DNA from: CAWBFD01 sp963788115
GTDB taxonomy: Bacteria; Actinomycetota; Thermoleophilia; Solirubrobacterales; 70-9
DNA length: 64,000 nucleotides
Assembly (NCBI GenBank): GCA_963788115.1
Contig: CAWBFD010000004.1
Span: 1,550,001 to 1,614,000 of the forward strand
Direction of reading: 5' to 3'
Below, piece by piece: positions 23,227-30,928 of this stretch (the first letter of the stretch is position 1; the number at the start of each line of letters is the position of its first letter). Position numbers and translations under genes: made by a program. The notes beneath the pieces are model-generated. The model worked only from the letters and a program-made list of their open reading frames with translations, searched no databases and had not been told where the DNA came from.

Positions 23227-24912
23227 ATGACGCGGCTCTCCGGCTACTTCTGGCCCACGCTGAGAGAGGACCCGGCCGACGCCGAGGCACTCTCGCACCG
23301 ATTGATGGTCCGCGCGGGCTTGATCCGGCAGGTCGGGGCCGGCCTGTTCACGTTCCTGCCCGCCGGCTATCGCGTGATCAAGCGGGTCGAGCGGATCATT
23401 CGCGAGGAGATCAACGCGATCGGGGGCCAGGAGATGCTGATGCCGGTGGTCAACCCCGCCGAGCTGTGGAAGCGGACCGGTCGCTACGAGATCGACGAGC
23501 TGTTCAAGTTGCGAGACCGCAGGGACGCCGAGCTGGTGCTGGCGATGACGCACGAGGAGTGCGTGACCTCCCACGTCGCGCGCGACGTCCGCTCCTACAG
23601 GGAGCTGCCGATGATCCTCTACCACGTACAGACCAAGGAGCGGGACGAGCCACGGCCCCGAGCCGGCGTGCTCCGCACCCGCGAGTTCACGATGAAGGAC
23701 TCCTACTCGTTCGACCGCGACGAGGAGGGCCTCGAGCGCAGCTACCAGCTCCACATCCAGGCATATGACCGGATCTGCGACCGCTGCGCGCTGCGCTGGC
23801 ATCGGGTCGCCGCCGACGTGGGGATGATGGGTGGCTCGGGCGCCCACGAGTACATGGCGCCCTGTGAGGCGGGGGAGAACGAGGTCGCGCTCGCGCCCGG
23901 GTATGCGGCGAACGTCGAGATCGCCTCAGCCGAGCCTCAACCGGTCGAGCTGCCGCCGCCGCTCGATCAACCGCAGCGGGTCTCGACCCCGGGCCAGACC
24001 ACGGTCGAGCAGGTCTCCGGCGCGCTCGGCGTCCCGGCAGGGGCGCTGATCAAGGCGATGCCCGTGGTCGTGGAGGGGCGGGGGATGGTGCTCGCCCTGG
24101 TGCGGGGCGACCACCGCCTGAACGAGATCAAGCTCGGCAATGCCCTCGGGGCCGGCTTCCGCGCGGCTGAGCCCGAGGAGATCGCCGAGCGGCTGGGGCC
24201 GGCGGGGTTCGTGGGCCCGGTGGGAGCCGAGATGGAGGTGCTGCGGGACTCGGCGATCGCCGGCGAGGGCTACGTCTGCGGCGCCAACGAGCCTGACGCA
24301 CACCTCACGGGGGTCGTGCCCGGTCGCGACTTCGCGTCGGCGGAGGTCGATATCCGCTCCGTGGAGGAGGGCGATCTGGCTCCCGGCGGGCAGCCGATCG
24401 AGATCGTGCCTGCGATCGAGGTCGGGAACATCTTCAAGCTCGGCACCGTCTACTCAGAGCCCCTGGGCGCCACCTACCTCGACGAGGCGGGCACGGAGCA
24501 CCCGATCGTGATGGGCAGCTACGGGATCGGGCCGGCGCGGCTCATGGCGGCGGCGATCGAGCAGGGCGCGGACGAGCGCGGCATCGTCTGGCCCGGCACG
24601 ATCGCCCCATGGGACATCCACATGGTCGCGCTCGGCAAGGGTGAGACCGAGGTGGGAGAGGCCGCCGGGCGCCTGTACGAGGAACTGACGGAGGCCGGCG
24701 TTGAGACCGTGCTCGACGACCGCGATGCGGGGCCCGGGGAGAAGCTCACCGACGCCGAGCTGCTCGGCTGCCCGCTGCGCCTGACCATCGGCCGGCGAGG
24801 TCTCGCCGAGGGCGAGATCGAGGCCCAGGTCCGACGCAGCGCCACGGACTCCCGCCTGCCGGTGACGGAGGCGGCCGAGCGGGCGCGGGAGCTCCTGGCG
24901 TCGCTCGAGTAG
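23227..24912 (+). CDS. proS: Prolyl-tRNA synthetase
   Basis: Class II synthetase charging tRNA-Pro. The 561-residue protein is the bacterial type with an inserted editing (INS) domain. Motif 1 lies around TFLPAGYRVIKRVERIIREE; motif 2 is REFTMKDSYSFD; motif 3 is GSYGIGPARLMAAAIEQ. The INS domain (about 235-380) contains RGDHRLNEIKL. Start MTRLSGYFWPTLREDPADAE is typical. A TAGCCT hexamer lies nine bases upstream of the ATG with no ribosome-binding site. Repeat R3 is in the upstream gap; pgsA follows after nine bases. Confidence 0.96.
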   Translation: MTRLSGYFWPTLREDPADAEALSHRLMVRAGLIRQVGAGLFTFLPAGYRVIKRVERIIREEINAIGGQEMLMPVVNPAELWKRTGRYEIDELFKLRDRRDAELVLAMTHEECVTSHVARDVRSYRELPMILYHVQTKERDEPRPRAGVLRTREFTMKDSYSFDRDEEGLERSYQLHIQAYDRICDRCALRWHRVAADVGMMGGSGAHEYMAPCEAGENEVALAPGYAANVEIASAEPQPVELPPPLDQPQRVSTPGQTTVEQVSGALGVPAGALIKAMPVVVEGRGMVLALVRGDHRLNEIKLGNALGAGFRAAEPEEIAERLGPAGFVGPVGAEMEVLRDSAIAGEGYVCGANEPDAHLTGVVPGRDFASAEVDIRSVEEGDLAPGGQPIEIVPAIEVGNIFKLGTVYSEPLGATYLDEAGTEHPIVMGSYGIGPARLMAAAIEQGADERGIVWPGTIAPWDIHMVALGKGETEVGEAAGRLYEELTEAGVETVLDDRDAGPGEKLTDAELLGCPLRLTIGRRGLAEGEIEAQVRRSATDSRLPVTEAAERARELLASLE

Positions 24913-24921
24913 GCGGGGGGA

Positions 24922-25566
24922 ATGGGACGTCCCCCGGCGACGCGCCCGTCCCGATCGCCGCGCGTGCGCGGATTCAGGCGCCTCACCGGGCTCGACCGAT
25001 CGGGGCCTCTCCCTCGGCAGACCCGCGCCGGACAGCCGCTCCGACCGCTGACGATCCCGAACCTCGTCGGCTACGCCCGCCTGCTCTCCATTCCGCTGTT
25101 CCTCTACCTGGCGTTCGAGTCCGACGACGGACGCTCGGCCGCGGCGGCGCTGATCTACTTCTGGATCACGTTCGGGGACTACGTCGACGGCTTTCTCGCG
25201 CGGGCCACCGGCCAGTACAGCCGCCTTGGCGCGCTTATGGACCCGCTGATCGACCGCCTCGCGACGCTCGCCGGGGCGGTCGTGTGCTGGCACTTCGAGC
25301 TCTTGCCGAGATGGTCGATCGCCGCGCTCGCCGCCCGCGAGCTGGCCACGCTGGCGCTGGCGAGGGCGGCGCTCTCCCGCGGGCTCGAGCTGGAGATCAA
25401 CTGGATTGGGCGGATCGGCACCTTCCTGGTCTTCGCCGGGCTCTTCTGGACGCTGGTCCTCGACACCTGGATCACGGTCGCCGTGTTCATCGCCGGGGTG
25501 GTGGTGTGCATCTACGCCACGATCCTCTACGCACGTGCGGGCGTCCGCGCGATGCGGACCAGCTGA
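24922..25566 (+). CDS. pgsA: CDP-alcohol phosphatidyltransferase
   Basis: A membrane enzyme that exchanges the CMP of CDP-diacylglycerol for an alcohol such as glycerol 3-phosphate or inositol phosphate. The complete family signature D-x2-DG-x2-AR-x8-G-x3-D-x3-D is present: GDYVDGFLAR, then LGALMDPLID. The 214-residue protein has a basic N-terminus (about 1-45) and about five spans. The pathway step upstream is CdsA. Substrate is not certain: PgsA-type (phosphatidylglycerophosphate) is likely from the neighbourhood of a GarA-like and MerR gene, as in mycobacteria (pgsA3 region). A repeat (R1) follows the stop by five bases. Confidence 0.85.
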   Translation: MGRPPATRPSRSPRVRGFRRLTGLDRSGPLPRQTRAGQPLRPLTIPNLVGYARLLSIPLFLYLAFESDDGRSAAAALIYFWITFGDYVDGFLARATGQYSRLGALMDPLIDRLATLAGAVVCWHFELLPRWSIAALAARELATLALARAALSRGLELEINWIGRIGTFLVFAGLFWTLVLDTWITVAVFIAGVVVCIYATILYARAGVRAMRTS

Positions 25567-25570
25567 GACC

Positions 25571-25657
25571 CCGCCGCGGCGGACGCGGGAGCAGCATGAA
25601 ATGCCCGAGGCGGAGCCGAGGGCAAGGTGTTCGAGGCGGGAGCAGAGCACGCGGCGG
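25571..25657 (-). repeat. Short palindromic repeat (family R1, copy 3, reversed)
   Basis: An 87-base element in reverse orientation relative to the copies at 8180 and 13620. Terminal inverted repeats CCGCCGC (25571-25577) and GCGGCGG (25651-25657). Read on the minus strand it contains GCCCTCGGCTCCGCCTCGGG, then CATTTCATGCTGCTCCCGCG, matching the 8.2-kb copy almost base for base in that part. Confidence 0.85.
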
Positions 25658-25685
25658 GAATTATTCTGCAAGGCTCAAGCTCTAC

Positions 25686-25712
25686 TTGACGTTTTCAGAT
25701 CCCGCCTATAAT
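25686..25712 (+). promoter_or_regulatory. Sigma-70-type promoter for rsiG-FHA-merR
   Basis: TTGACG (25686-25691) and TATAAT (25707-25712) are separated by 15 bases (16 if CTTGAC is used), the best consensus-like promoter in the window. It sits between repeat R1 copy 3 and the rsiG-like gene, giving a leader of about 57 bases that ends with AAGGAG eight bases before the GTG. Confidence 0.65.
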
Positions 25713-25775
25713 CCCGACTGGTTGCCGTACGGGGCAGACGCCCGACCGAGACCCGCTAGCCAAGGAGCCCAGCAA

Positions 25776-26063
25776 GTGGAGGAAACCTTCCCCGACGTCG
25801 GCGCGATGAGCGACCAGGAGCTGCGGGAGCTGATCGATCGCCTGACCGACGAGGAGCGAGAGATCTCCTACCGTCGACGCCTGCTCCACGGGAAGATCGA
25901 CATCCTCCGCGCCGAGCTGGTCAAGCGGCTGCGGGTCAAGCGCGAGGCAGGCGACGCGCTGATCAGCGGCAGCGATGTCGAGGCGCTCACCGAGATCCTG
26001 CTCGGCAGGGTCGAGGCGCCCACGGGGGACATCGATCAATCCGGGCGGGAGGCCCGCCGCTGA
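25776..26063 (+). CDS. RsiG-like c-di-GMP-responsive anti-sigma factor (single motif)
   Basis: A 95-residue, mostly helical protein starting at a GTG eight bases after AAGGAG. Residues 11-60 form a charged coiled coil, MSDQELRELIDRLTDEEREI followed by SYRRRLLHGKIDILRAELVK. Glu27, Ser31, Arg34, His38 and Asp42 match the c-di-GMP-binding pattern E-x3-S-x2-R-x3-Q-x3-D of Streptomyces RsiG, with His in place of Gln. Streptomyces RsiG has two such motifs and sequesters sigma WhiG; here only one is present, as reported for Rubrobacter, where RsiG works as a homodimer. No WhiG/FliA-type sigma gene is in the window. It is followed by the FHA gene with a one-base overlap. The family call is strong on motif; the partner and ligand are inferred. 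Confidence 0.75.
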   Translation: MEETFPDVGAMSDQELRELIDRLTDEEREISYRRRLLHGKIDILRAELVKRLRVKREAGDALISGSDVEALTEILLGRVEAPTGDIDQSGREARR

Positions 26064-26533
26064 TGGCGGTGCACTGCCCCGAGTGCGGGTTCGTCAACCC
26101 GGAGGGCGCCAACTATTGCCAGAAGTGCGGCGCCTATCTCGGTCGGCCGGAAGCCGATGACGGCAGCACGGTGACCTACAAGGTGAACGAGGAGACCGGG
26201 GAGTACGAGCCCGTCGACCTCGACGAGGAGGTCGAGCAGGCGGGGGCCGCGCTCGTGATCCGCTCGGGGGGCGGTAGGGCGGGCGAGAGCTTCACCATCG
26301 ACGAGGAGAGGATGAGCATCGGCCGCACGCCCGACGCCGGAGTCTTCCTCGACGACGTCACGGTCTCACGCAACCACGCGCTCGTCGTCCGCCGCGGCGA
26401 CGGCCACTACATCGACGATCTCGGCTCGCTCAACGGCACCTACGTCAATCGGCGGCGCATCGAGTCACAACGGCTCCAGGACGGCGACGAGATCCAAATC
26501 GGCAAATACAAGCTGAGCTATCTGGAGCGGTAG
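26063..26533 (+). CDS. Zinc-ribbon/FHA-domain protein (GarA-like)
   Basis: A 156-residue protein with an N-terminal zinc ribbon (CPECGFVNPEGANYCQKCG, residues 5-23), an acidic Thr-containing linker (about 30-60) and a C-terminal FHA domain (about 63-153) with IGRTPDAGVFLD, VSRNHALVV, LGSLNGTYVN and DGDEIQIGKYKL. FHA domains bind phosphothreonine. In mycobacteria the corresponding protein GarA is phosphorylated by PknB/PknG in its N-terminal segment and controls glutamate and 2-oxoglutarate metabolism. The linker has Thr residues but not the exact ETTS phosphosite. The neighbouring MerR gene and pgsA match the Rv1827-Rv1828 arrangement. Confidence 0.88.
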   Translation: MAVHCPECGFVNPEGANYCQKCGAYLGRPEADDGSTVTYKVNEETGEYEPVDLDEEVEQAGAALVIRSGGGRAGESFTIDEERMSIGRTPDAGVFLDDVTVSRNHALVVRRGDGHYIDDLGSLNGTYVNRRRIESQRLQDGDEIQIGKYKLSYLER

Positions 26534-27301
26534 ATGGCGGTCGCGACGCGAGGCCCGGGTTCGCACGAAAGCTCTGATCGCGAGCGATCGGACCGTGCCG
26601 AGGAGTCGCCCTCGCGCCCGCGCAAGGCGCTCACGATCGGTGCCGTCGCCAAGATCCTGAGCCAGGAGTTCGACGAGATCTCGATCTCCAAGATCCGCTA
26701 TCTCGAGGACCAGAAGCTTCTCGCGCCGCGGCGGACGCCTGGCGGCTATCGGCTCTACAGCCAGACGGACGTCGAGCGGCTCCGGGCGATCCTCCGCATG
26801 CAGCGCGACGAGTTCCTCCCGCTGCGCGTGATCCGCCAGGAGCTGGCCACCGGCGACTTCACCAAGCCCCGTCACGACTCGGGAGGGTCCACGCGGCGGG
26901 CGATGTCGGTGGAGGCAAACGTCGGGACGCTTACTCCGGAGGAGCTGCTGGATCAGGCGGGCGTCAGCGAGACATTCGTTCGCGAGCTGCAGGAGTACGG
27001 GATCGTCCAGGCGCGGCGCCGGAACGGGCAGCTCACCTTCGACGAGACCGATCTCGAGATCGTTCGCGCCGCCGCCGAGCTCTCGAACTACGGAGTCGCC
27101 GGACGCAATCTGCGCGTGCTGCGCACCTCTTCCGACCGCGAGGCGGCGCTCCTCGAGCAGGTGCTGGGGGCGTCGCTGCGTTCCCGCAGCCAGGCGCGTC
27201 GAAGGGAGGCGATCGAGAACCTCGAGAGCCTGGCGGCCATCTGTGGGCATCTCAAGCAGCTGCTCCTGGTTCGCGATCTCCGCCGGCTCACCGGCGAGTA
27301 G
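26534..27301 (+). CDS. MerR family transcriptional regulator
   Basis: A 255-residue regulator starting directly after the FHA stop. After a disordered, charged N-terminus (about 1-30) comes a winged-helix MerR domain: LTIGAVAKILSQEFDEISIS, then KIRYLEDQKLLAPRRTPGGYRLYSQTDVERLRAIL (in pieces). A second region (about 135-200, LTPEELLDQAGVSETFVREL and FDETDLEIVRAAAEL) also looks like a helix-turn-helix, as in the mycobacterial Rv1828 protein. No metal-binding Cys cluster is present. Its target is unknown; the FHA-merR pair is conserved in actinobacteria, so a shared role in central metabolism or envelope growth is likely. Confidence 0.88.
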   Translation: MAVATRGPGSHESSDRERSDRAEESPSRPRKALTIGAVAKILSQEFDEISISKIRYLEDQKLLAPRRTPGGYRLYSQTDVERLRAILRMQRDEFLPLRVIRQELATGDFTKPRHDSGGSTRRAMSVEANVGTLTPEELLDQAGVSETFVRELQEYGIVQARRRNGQLTFDETDLEIVRAAAELSNYGVAGRNLRVLRTSSDREAALLEQVLGASLRSRSQARRREAIENLESLAAICGHLKQLLLVRDLRRLTGE

Positions 27302-27319
27302 TGGCCTGGGAGCTCTGAG

Positions 27320-27787
27320 CTGCCGCGCGCGTCGCGCACCCGATCGATCGACGCCCCCGCCGAGCGGGTCTGGGAGATAGTGGCCGATCCCCATCACCTG
27401 CCCCGCTGGTGGCCGCTCGCTTCGAGGGTCGAGGACGTGCAGGAGGCGGGCGACGGGGGGGCGGCACGGTGGACGGTGTTGCTAAAGACCCAGCGGGGAA
27501 CGGGGGTCCGGGCGGACTTCAGCCGGACCGTGTGGGAGCCGGTGGCGCGCATGGGATGGGCGCAGCAGGTGGCCGGCTCGCCGTTCGAGCGGATCCTCAA
27601 GGCAGCCTCGGTCGCGATTGCGATTCGCCCGGAGGGTGACGGCGCCGCCGTGACCCTGACCAGCGACGAGACGCTTCGGGGCTTCTCGCGGCTCGGGGCG
27701 CCGATGATGCGCCGCGCCGCCGGCCGCCGCCTGGCTGAGGCGCTGGGCAACCTTGACCGAGCGCTGACCGGTCACGGGGAGCACTAG
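27320..27787 (+). CDS. SRPBCC (START-like) family protein, probable CTG start
   Basis: A ligand-binding START/Bet v1-fold protein of about 155 residues. The opening beta strand and helix RTRSIDAPAERVWEIVADPH, then HLPRWWPLASRVEDV, is the classic family start. The first ATG/GTG/TTG in frame is GTG 27380, which would delete the first strand. The only codon that keeps the domain whole and follows a ribosome-binding site (GGGAG at 27308-27312) is CTG 27320, so a CTG start is inferred. The C-terminal part has the helix MMRRAAGRRLAEALGNLDRAL. Located 18 bases after merR and one base before the FAD oxidase. Confidence 0.75.
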   Translation: MPRASRTRSIDAPAERVWEIVADPHHLPRWWPLASRVEDVQEAGDGGAARWTVLLKTQRGTGVRADFSRTVWEPVARMGWAQQVAGSPFERILKAASVAIAIRPEGDGAAVTLTSDETLRGFSRLGAPMMRRAAGRRLAEALGNLDRALTGHGEH

Positions 27788-27788
27788 C

Positions 27789-29474
27789 GTGGCCGGGGTG
27801 GAGGCGACACCCGTCGCAGACGAGTTCGCTGCCGCGGGCAACGGCCGGTGGTGGGGCTGGGGCGATCCCGACCGGCGCGTCGCCCTGAGCCCGGCTGCGG
27901 TGGCCGTGCTGCGGCGTGAGGCCGGGCCCGCCGAGGCCGGCCGAGCGGTGGCCCTGGAGGCGGTGGGGATGCCGGAGCCGCGTGAGCTCCCCCGGCAGCT
28001 TGGCGACGCCCTGGGCGAGGGCGCAGTGCTGACCGGGCGCGAGCATCGTTTGCGGCGAGCGACGGGGAAGGGATATCCCGACTTGATCAGGCTGCGTGCA
28101 GGGCGCCTCGAGGACGCACCCGACGCCGTGGTCTTTCCCGCGACTGCGGAGGAGGTGGCTCGCGTGCTGGATGTCTCCGCGCGGGAGGGGGTCGCCGTGG
28201 TGCCGTTCGGCGGCGGCACGAGCGTCGTCGGTGGCGTCGAACCGGAGCGAGGGGGGTTCGAGCGGCTCATCGCGCTCGACCTTCGCCGGCTGCGTGGCGT
28301 CGAGATCGACGAGCGGTCCGCGACCGCGCGGCTGGGCCCTGGGCTGCGCGGCCCGGAGGCCGAGGCCCAGCTGGCGGCCCAGGGGCTCACCCTCGGCCAC
28401 TACCCGCAGTCGTTCGAGGTCGCAACGATCGGCGGCTTCGCCGCCACCCGCTCGGCGGGCCAGGCATCGAGCGGCTACGGGCGCTTCGACGAGCTCGTCA
28501 CCTCGATCGAGCTGACGGCGCCCGCCGGGGTGCTGCGGACGCTCGAGACCCCTCACTCCGCGGCGGGGCCGGCACTGCGTGAGCTGGCGCTGGGCTCCGA
28601 GGGCGTGCTCGGGGCGATCACCGAGGTTGGGGTGCGAGTTCGTCCGTTGCCCGAGGCGCGGCGCTACGAGGTCTGGATCGCGCCAGACTTCGAGAGTGGG
28701 GAGGGGGCCGTGCGGGCCATGGCCCAGTCCGGCTCACTCCCGGACGTGATTCGCCTCTCCGACGAGGTCGAGACGCGGGTCTCGCTGGGGTTCGCGGGCC
28801 TCGGCGGCGCCCAGCGCCGGGCGTTCGAGGCCTACCTGCGGCTACGCCGGCGCCGTCGCGGCTGCCTGATCATCAGCGGCTGGGAGGGCGAGCGCGCCGC
28901 GGTCGAGCGGAGGCGGGCGCCCGGCGCCTCGCTCCTGCGCAAAGCCGGGGCCGTGGCGCTGGGCCGCGGGGCAGGCGACGCGTGGCTTCGCAGCCGCTAT
29001 GACGGTCCCTACATCCGGGACGAGCTGCTCGATCGCGGCTACATGGTCGAGACGCTCGAGACGGCCCACACCTGGAGCCGTCTGGGCGAGCTCCGCGAAG
29101 CGCTTGCCGGGGCGATGGGCCGGGCGCTCGAGCGCGAGGGGACTCCGGGGATCGTGATGGGGCACATCTCTCACGCCTATCCCGACGGCGCCTCGCTCTA
29201 CTTCACCGTGATCGCGCCGCGGCGCCCGGGCGGCGAGCTCGACCAGTGGCGCGCGGTGAAATCAAGCGCCTGCGAGGCGATCGTCGCGGCCGGGGGCACG
29301 ATCACCCATCACCATGCGGTGGGCCGCGACCACGCCCCGTACATGAGGGCCGAGGTGGGCGATCTCGGCCTCGAGGCGCTGAGGGCGCTCAAGGACCGGC
29401 TCGATCCCGCCGGGATCATGAATCCCGGGAAGCTGCTGCCCCAGCTGAGGGTGCCTCAGCCCGGCGAGTCCTGA
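27789..29474 (+). CDS. FAD-binding oxidoreductase, alkylglycerone-phosphate synthase-like
   Basis: A VAO-type flavoprotein of 561 residues. The FAD-binding segment includes VVFPATAEEVARVLDVSAR, VPFGGGTSVVGGV, HYPQSFEVATIGGFAATRSA and GQASSGYGRFDELV. The C-terminal half contains TITHHHAVGRDHAPYMRAE, in which the His cluster matches the AGPS active site, and the closing RLDPAGIMNPGKL. AGPS swaps the acyl chain of acyl-DHAP for a fatty alcohol to start ether-lipid synthesis in eukaryotes; bacterial relatives are often annotated this way without proof. GTG start. Its last 19 bases overlap the convergent gene at 29456. Confidence 0.85.
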   Translation: MAGVEATPVADEFAAAGNGRWWGWGDPDRRVALSPAAVAVLRREAGPAEAGRAVALEAVGMPEPRELPRQLGDALGEGAVLTGREHRLRRATGKGYPDLIRLRAGRLEDAPDAVVFPATAEEVARVLDVSAREGVAVVPFGGGTSVVGGVEPERGGFERLIALDLRRLRGVEIDERSATARLGPGLRGPEAEAQLAAQGLTLGHYPQSFEVATIGGFAATRSAGQASSGYGRFDELVTSIELTAPAGVLRTLETPHSAAGPALRELALGSEGVLGAITEVGVRVRPLPEARRYEVWIAPDFESGEGAVRAMAQSGSLPDVIRLSDEVETRVSLGFAGLGGAQRRAFEAYLRLRRRRRGCLIISGWEGERAAVERRRAPGASLLRKAGAVALGRGAGDAWLRSRYDGPYIRDELLDRGYMVETLETAHTWSRLGELREALAGAMGRALEREGTPGIVMGHISHAYPDGASLYFTVIAPRRPGGELDQWRAVKSSACEAIVAAGGTITHHHAVGRDHAPYMRAEVGDLGLEALRALKDRLDPAGIMNPGKLLPQLRVPQPGES

Positions 29475-30484
29475 CCGCCCCCGGACCCCTCGGCGGCATC
29501 GCGCTCGAGCGGCACCATGCCCCTCAGGACGCTCGTGCCGGTGTAGTCGAGCAACGGCGACGCCTCCTGCACCGCCGTTTGAAGCTGCTCGGCGAGCTCG
29601 CGCGCCGGGGCCAGCGAGACATCGACGAGGCGGGTGCGGGCGGCCACCTCCAGGATGAAGTCCTCGATCCGGATTCGCTCGTCGAAGCTTCCGTCGGCAT
29701 CGACGGTGACCGGAGCGAGCGGATGCCCTCTATCTCTCGAGATCAGGAGCCACACGATGTAGGCCTCGTTCTTCGGCGGTTGCTCGAGTCCCTCGACGGC
29801 CAGGTCCATGTAGCCGCGGCCGTCCGCGATCCCGAAGGTCGCCTGTCCGCTGGCATCGCCCCCGCCGCTCGGGCGCAGCGGCACCTCCGCGATCACCTGA
29901 TCGGTTCCGGTGCCCTGCGGGCCCGTGCCGGTGGTCGCCGCGGTCGTCGCCGGCCTTGCCTCGTCGTCGCCGGCGAACACCCCGGTCACCGCGAGCACCG
30001 CCACCAGCACGATCAGAGCCCCGCACCCGAGCGCGGCCATCAGGCGGACCTGGCTGTTGGTGAGACCGGGTGCCGCCGCGTCCGAGGAGGTCGTGGGCTC
30101 GGGCGGCCGCTCGGCCTCCGCCGCGGCTCGCCGGCGTCGCACCGCGCCGCCCCGCGGCGGCGCGGGCAGCTTCGGCAGCTCGGCGTCGGGTGCGATCTCC
30201 TTCAGCCTCTCCATCAGGTCCGCGGCGAGCCGGTGGTCCTCGGGATCATTCTTCAGATGGCGGACCACATCGGCGCGCCCGATCGGGTCGGCCTGACCCA
30301 GGAGCCAGTCGCTGAGGGCCACGCTGCGATCGGGATCGGTCCCAACCAGCTCGGTCAGCGCCGCCCGGGCGCGTGCGCGAACGTCGGGCTCCCCCACCCC
30401 GAGCAGGGAAGAGAGATCCTCATAGCTCTGCCCCCGCTCGAGCAGGAGCTGCAGCATCGCCTGCTGGTCGGCGGAGAGCCCCAT
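29456..30484 (-). CDS. Anti-sigma-factor-like membrane protein with N-terminal HTH
   Basis: A 342-residue protein in three parts. Residues 1-50 look like a sigma region 4-type helix-turn-helix (DQQAMLQLLLERGQSYEDL, then SSLLGVGEPDVRARARAAL). A charged linker leads to one membrane span (about 148-170, VRLMAALGCGALIVLVAVLA). The outer part (about 205-315) resembles the RskA-type C-terminal domain: GYMDLAVEGLEQPPKNEAYI, VWLLISRDRGHPLAPVTVD, DGSFDERI. The arrangement suggests transmembrane signalling through a sigma factor or DNA. No sigma gene is adjacent. I am confident of the topology and moderately so of the family. Confidence 0.6.
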   Translation of the reverse strand: MGLSADQQAMLQLLLERGQSYEDLSSLLGVGEPDVRARARAALTELVGTDPDRSVALSDWLLGQADPIGRADVVRHLKNDPEDHRLAADLMERLKEIAPDAELPKLPAPPRGGAVRRRRAAAEAERPPEPTTSSDAAAPGLTNSQVRLMAALGCGALIVLVAVLAVTGVFAGDDEARPATTAATTGTGPQGTGTDQVIAEVPLRPSGGGDASGQATFGIADGRGYMDLAVEGLEQPPKNEAYIVWLLISRDRGHPLAPVTVDADGSFDERIRIEDFILEVAARTRLVDVSLAPARELAEQLQTAVQEASPLLDYTGTSVLRGMVPLERDAAEGSGGGQDSPG

Positions 30485-30526
30485 CGTGCGGAAAGCCTAC
30501 GAAGTCCGGTCCGCTAGCCTGGCACG

Positions 30527-30928
30527 GTGGTGAGCGGAGCTGAAGGCCGCCCCGGGCGAGACGGGCTGGGCGAGCTGATCGGCCTCGAAGTGCTCGAGGA
30601 GGACGATGACGGGGTGCGGGCGCGCGTTCCGGTCACGGACCGGATCCGCCAACCACACGGACTCGTGCACGGCGGCGTCCACCCGGTGATCGCCGAGAGC
30701 ATCTGCTCGGCCGCCACCGGTCGCGCGGTCGAGCCCGACGGCCTGGTGGCGTTCGGCCAGTCGAGCAGCGCCACGTTTCTGCGCCCGGTCAGCGAGGGGC
30801 ACGTCAACGCCACGGCGATCGCTCGTCACCGCGGCCGCACGACCTGGATCTGGGACGTCGAGCTGACCGACGACGAGGGTCGCCTGTGCGCGATGGTGCG
30901 GATGACCGTCGCCGTGCGGCCGAGCTAG
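30527..30928 (+). CDS. PaaI-family hotdog thioesterase
   Basis: A 133-residue single hotdog domain. The family helix and active site lie in QPHGLVHGGVHPVIAESICS (about 42-61), where HGG precedes the catalytic acidic residue, and the sheet continues with VAFGQSSSATFLRPVSEGHV and WDVELTDDEGRLCAMVRMTV. Members hydrolyse acyl-CoA, often hydroxybenzoyl- or phenylacetyl-CoA; the substrate here is unknown. GTG start, six bases after TAGCCT, without a ribosome-binding site (leaderless pattern); the next codon is also GTG. It ends four bases into the convergent nadE. Confidence 0.88.
   Translation: MVSGAEGRPGRDGLGELIGLEVLEEDDDGVRARVPVTDRIRQPHGLVHGGVHPVIAESICSAATGRAVEPDGLVAFGQSSSATFLRPVSEGHVNATAIARHRGRTTWIWDVELTDDEGRLCAMVRMTVAVRPS

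Noticed and set aside
24690..24710. Additional R4 loop-like sequence (CCGGCGTTGAG) inside proS
   Set aside because: Short, in a coding region, without flanking stems or the AAAT part; chance match.
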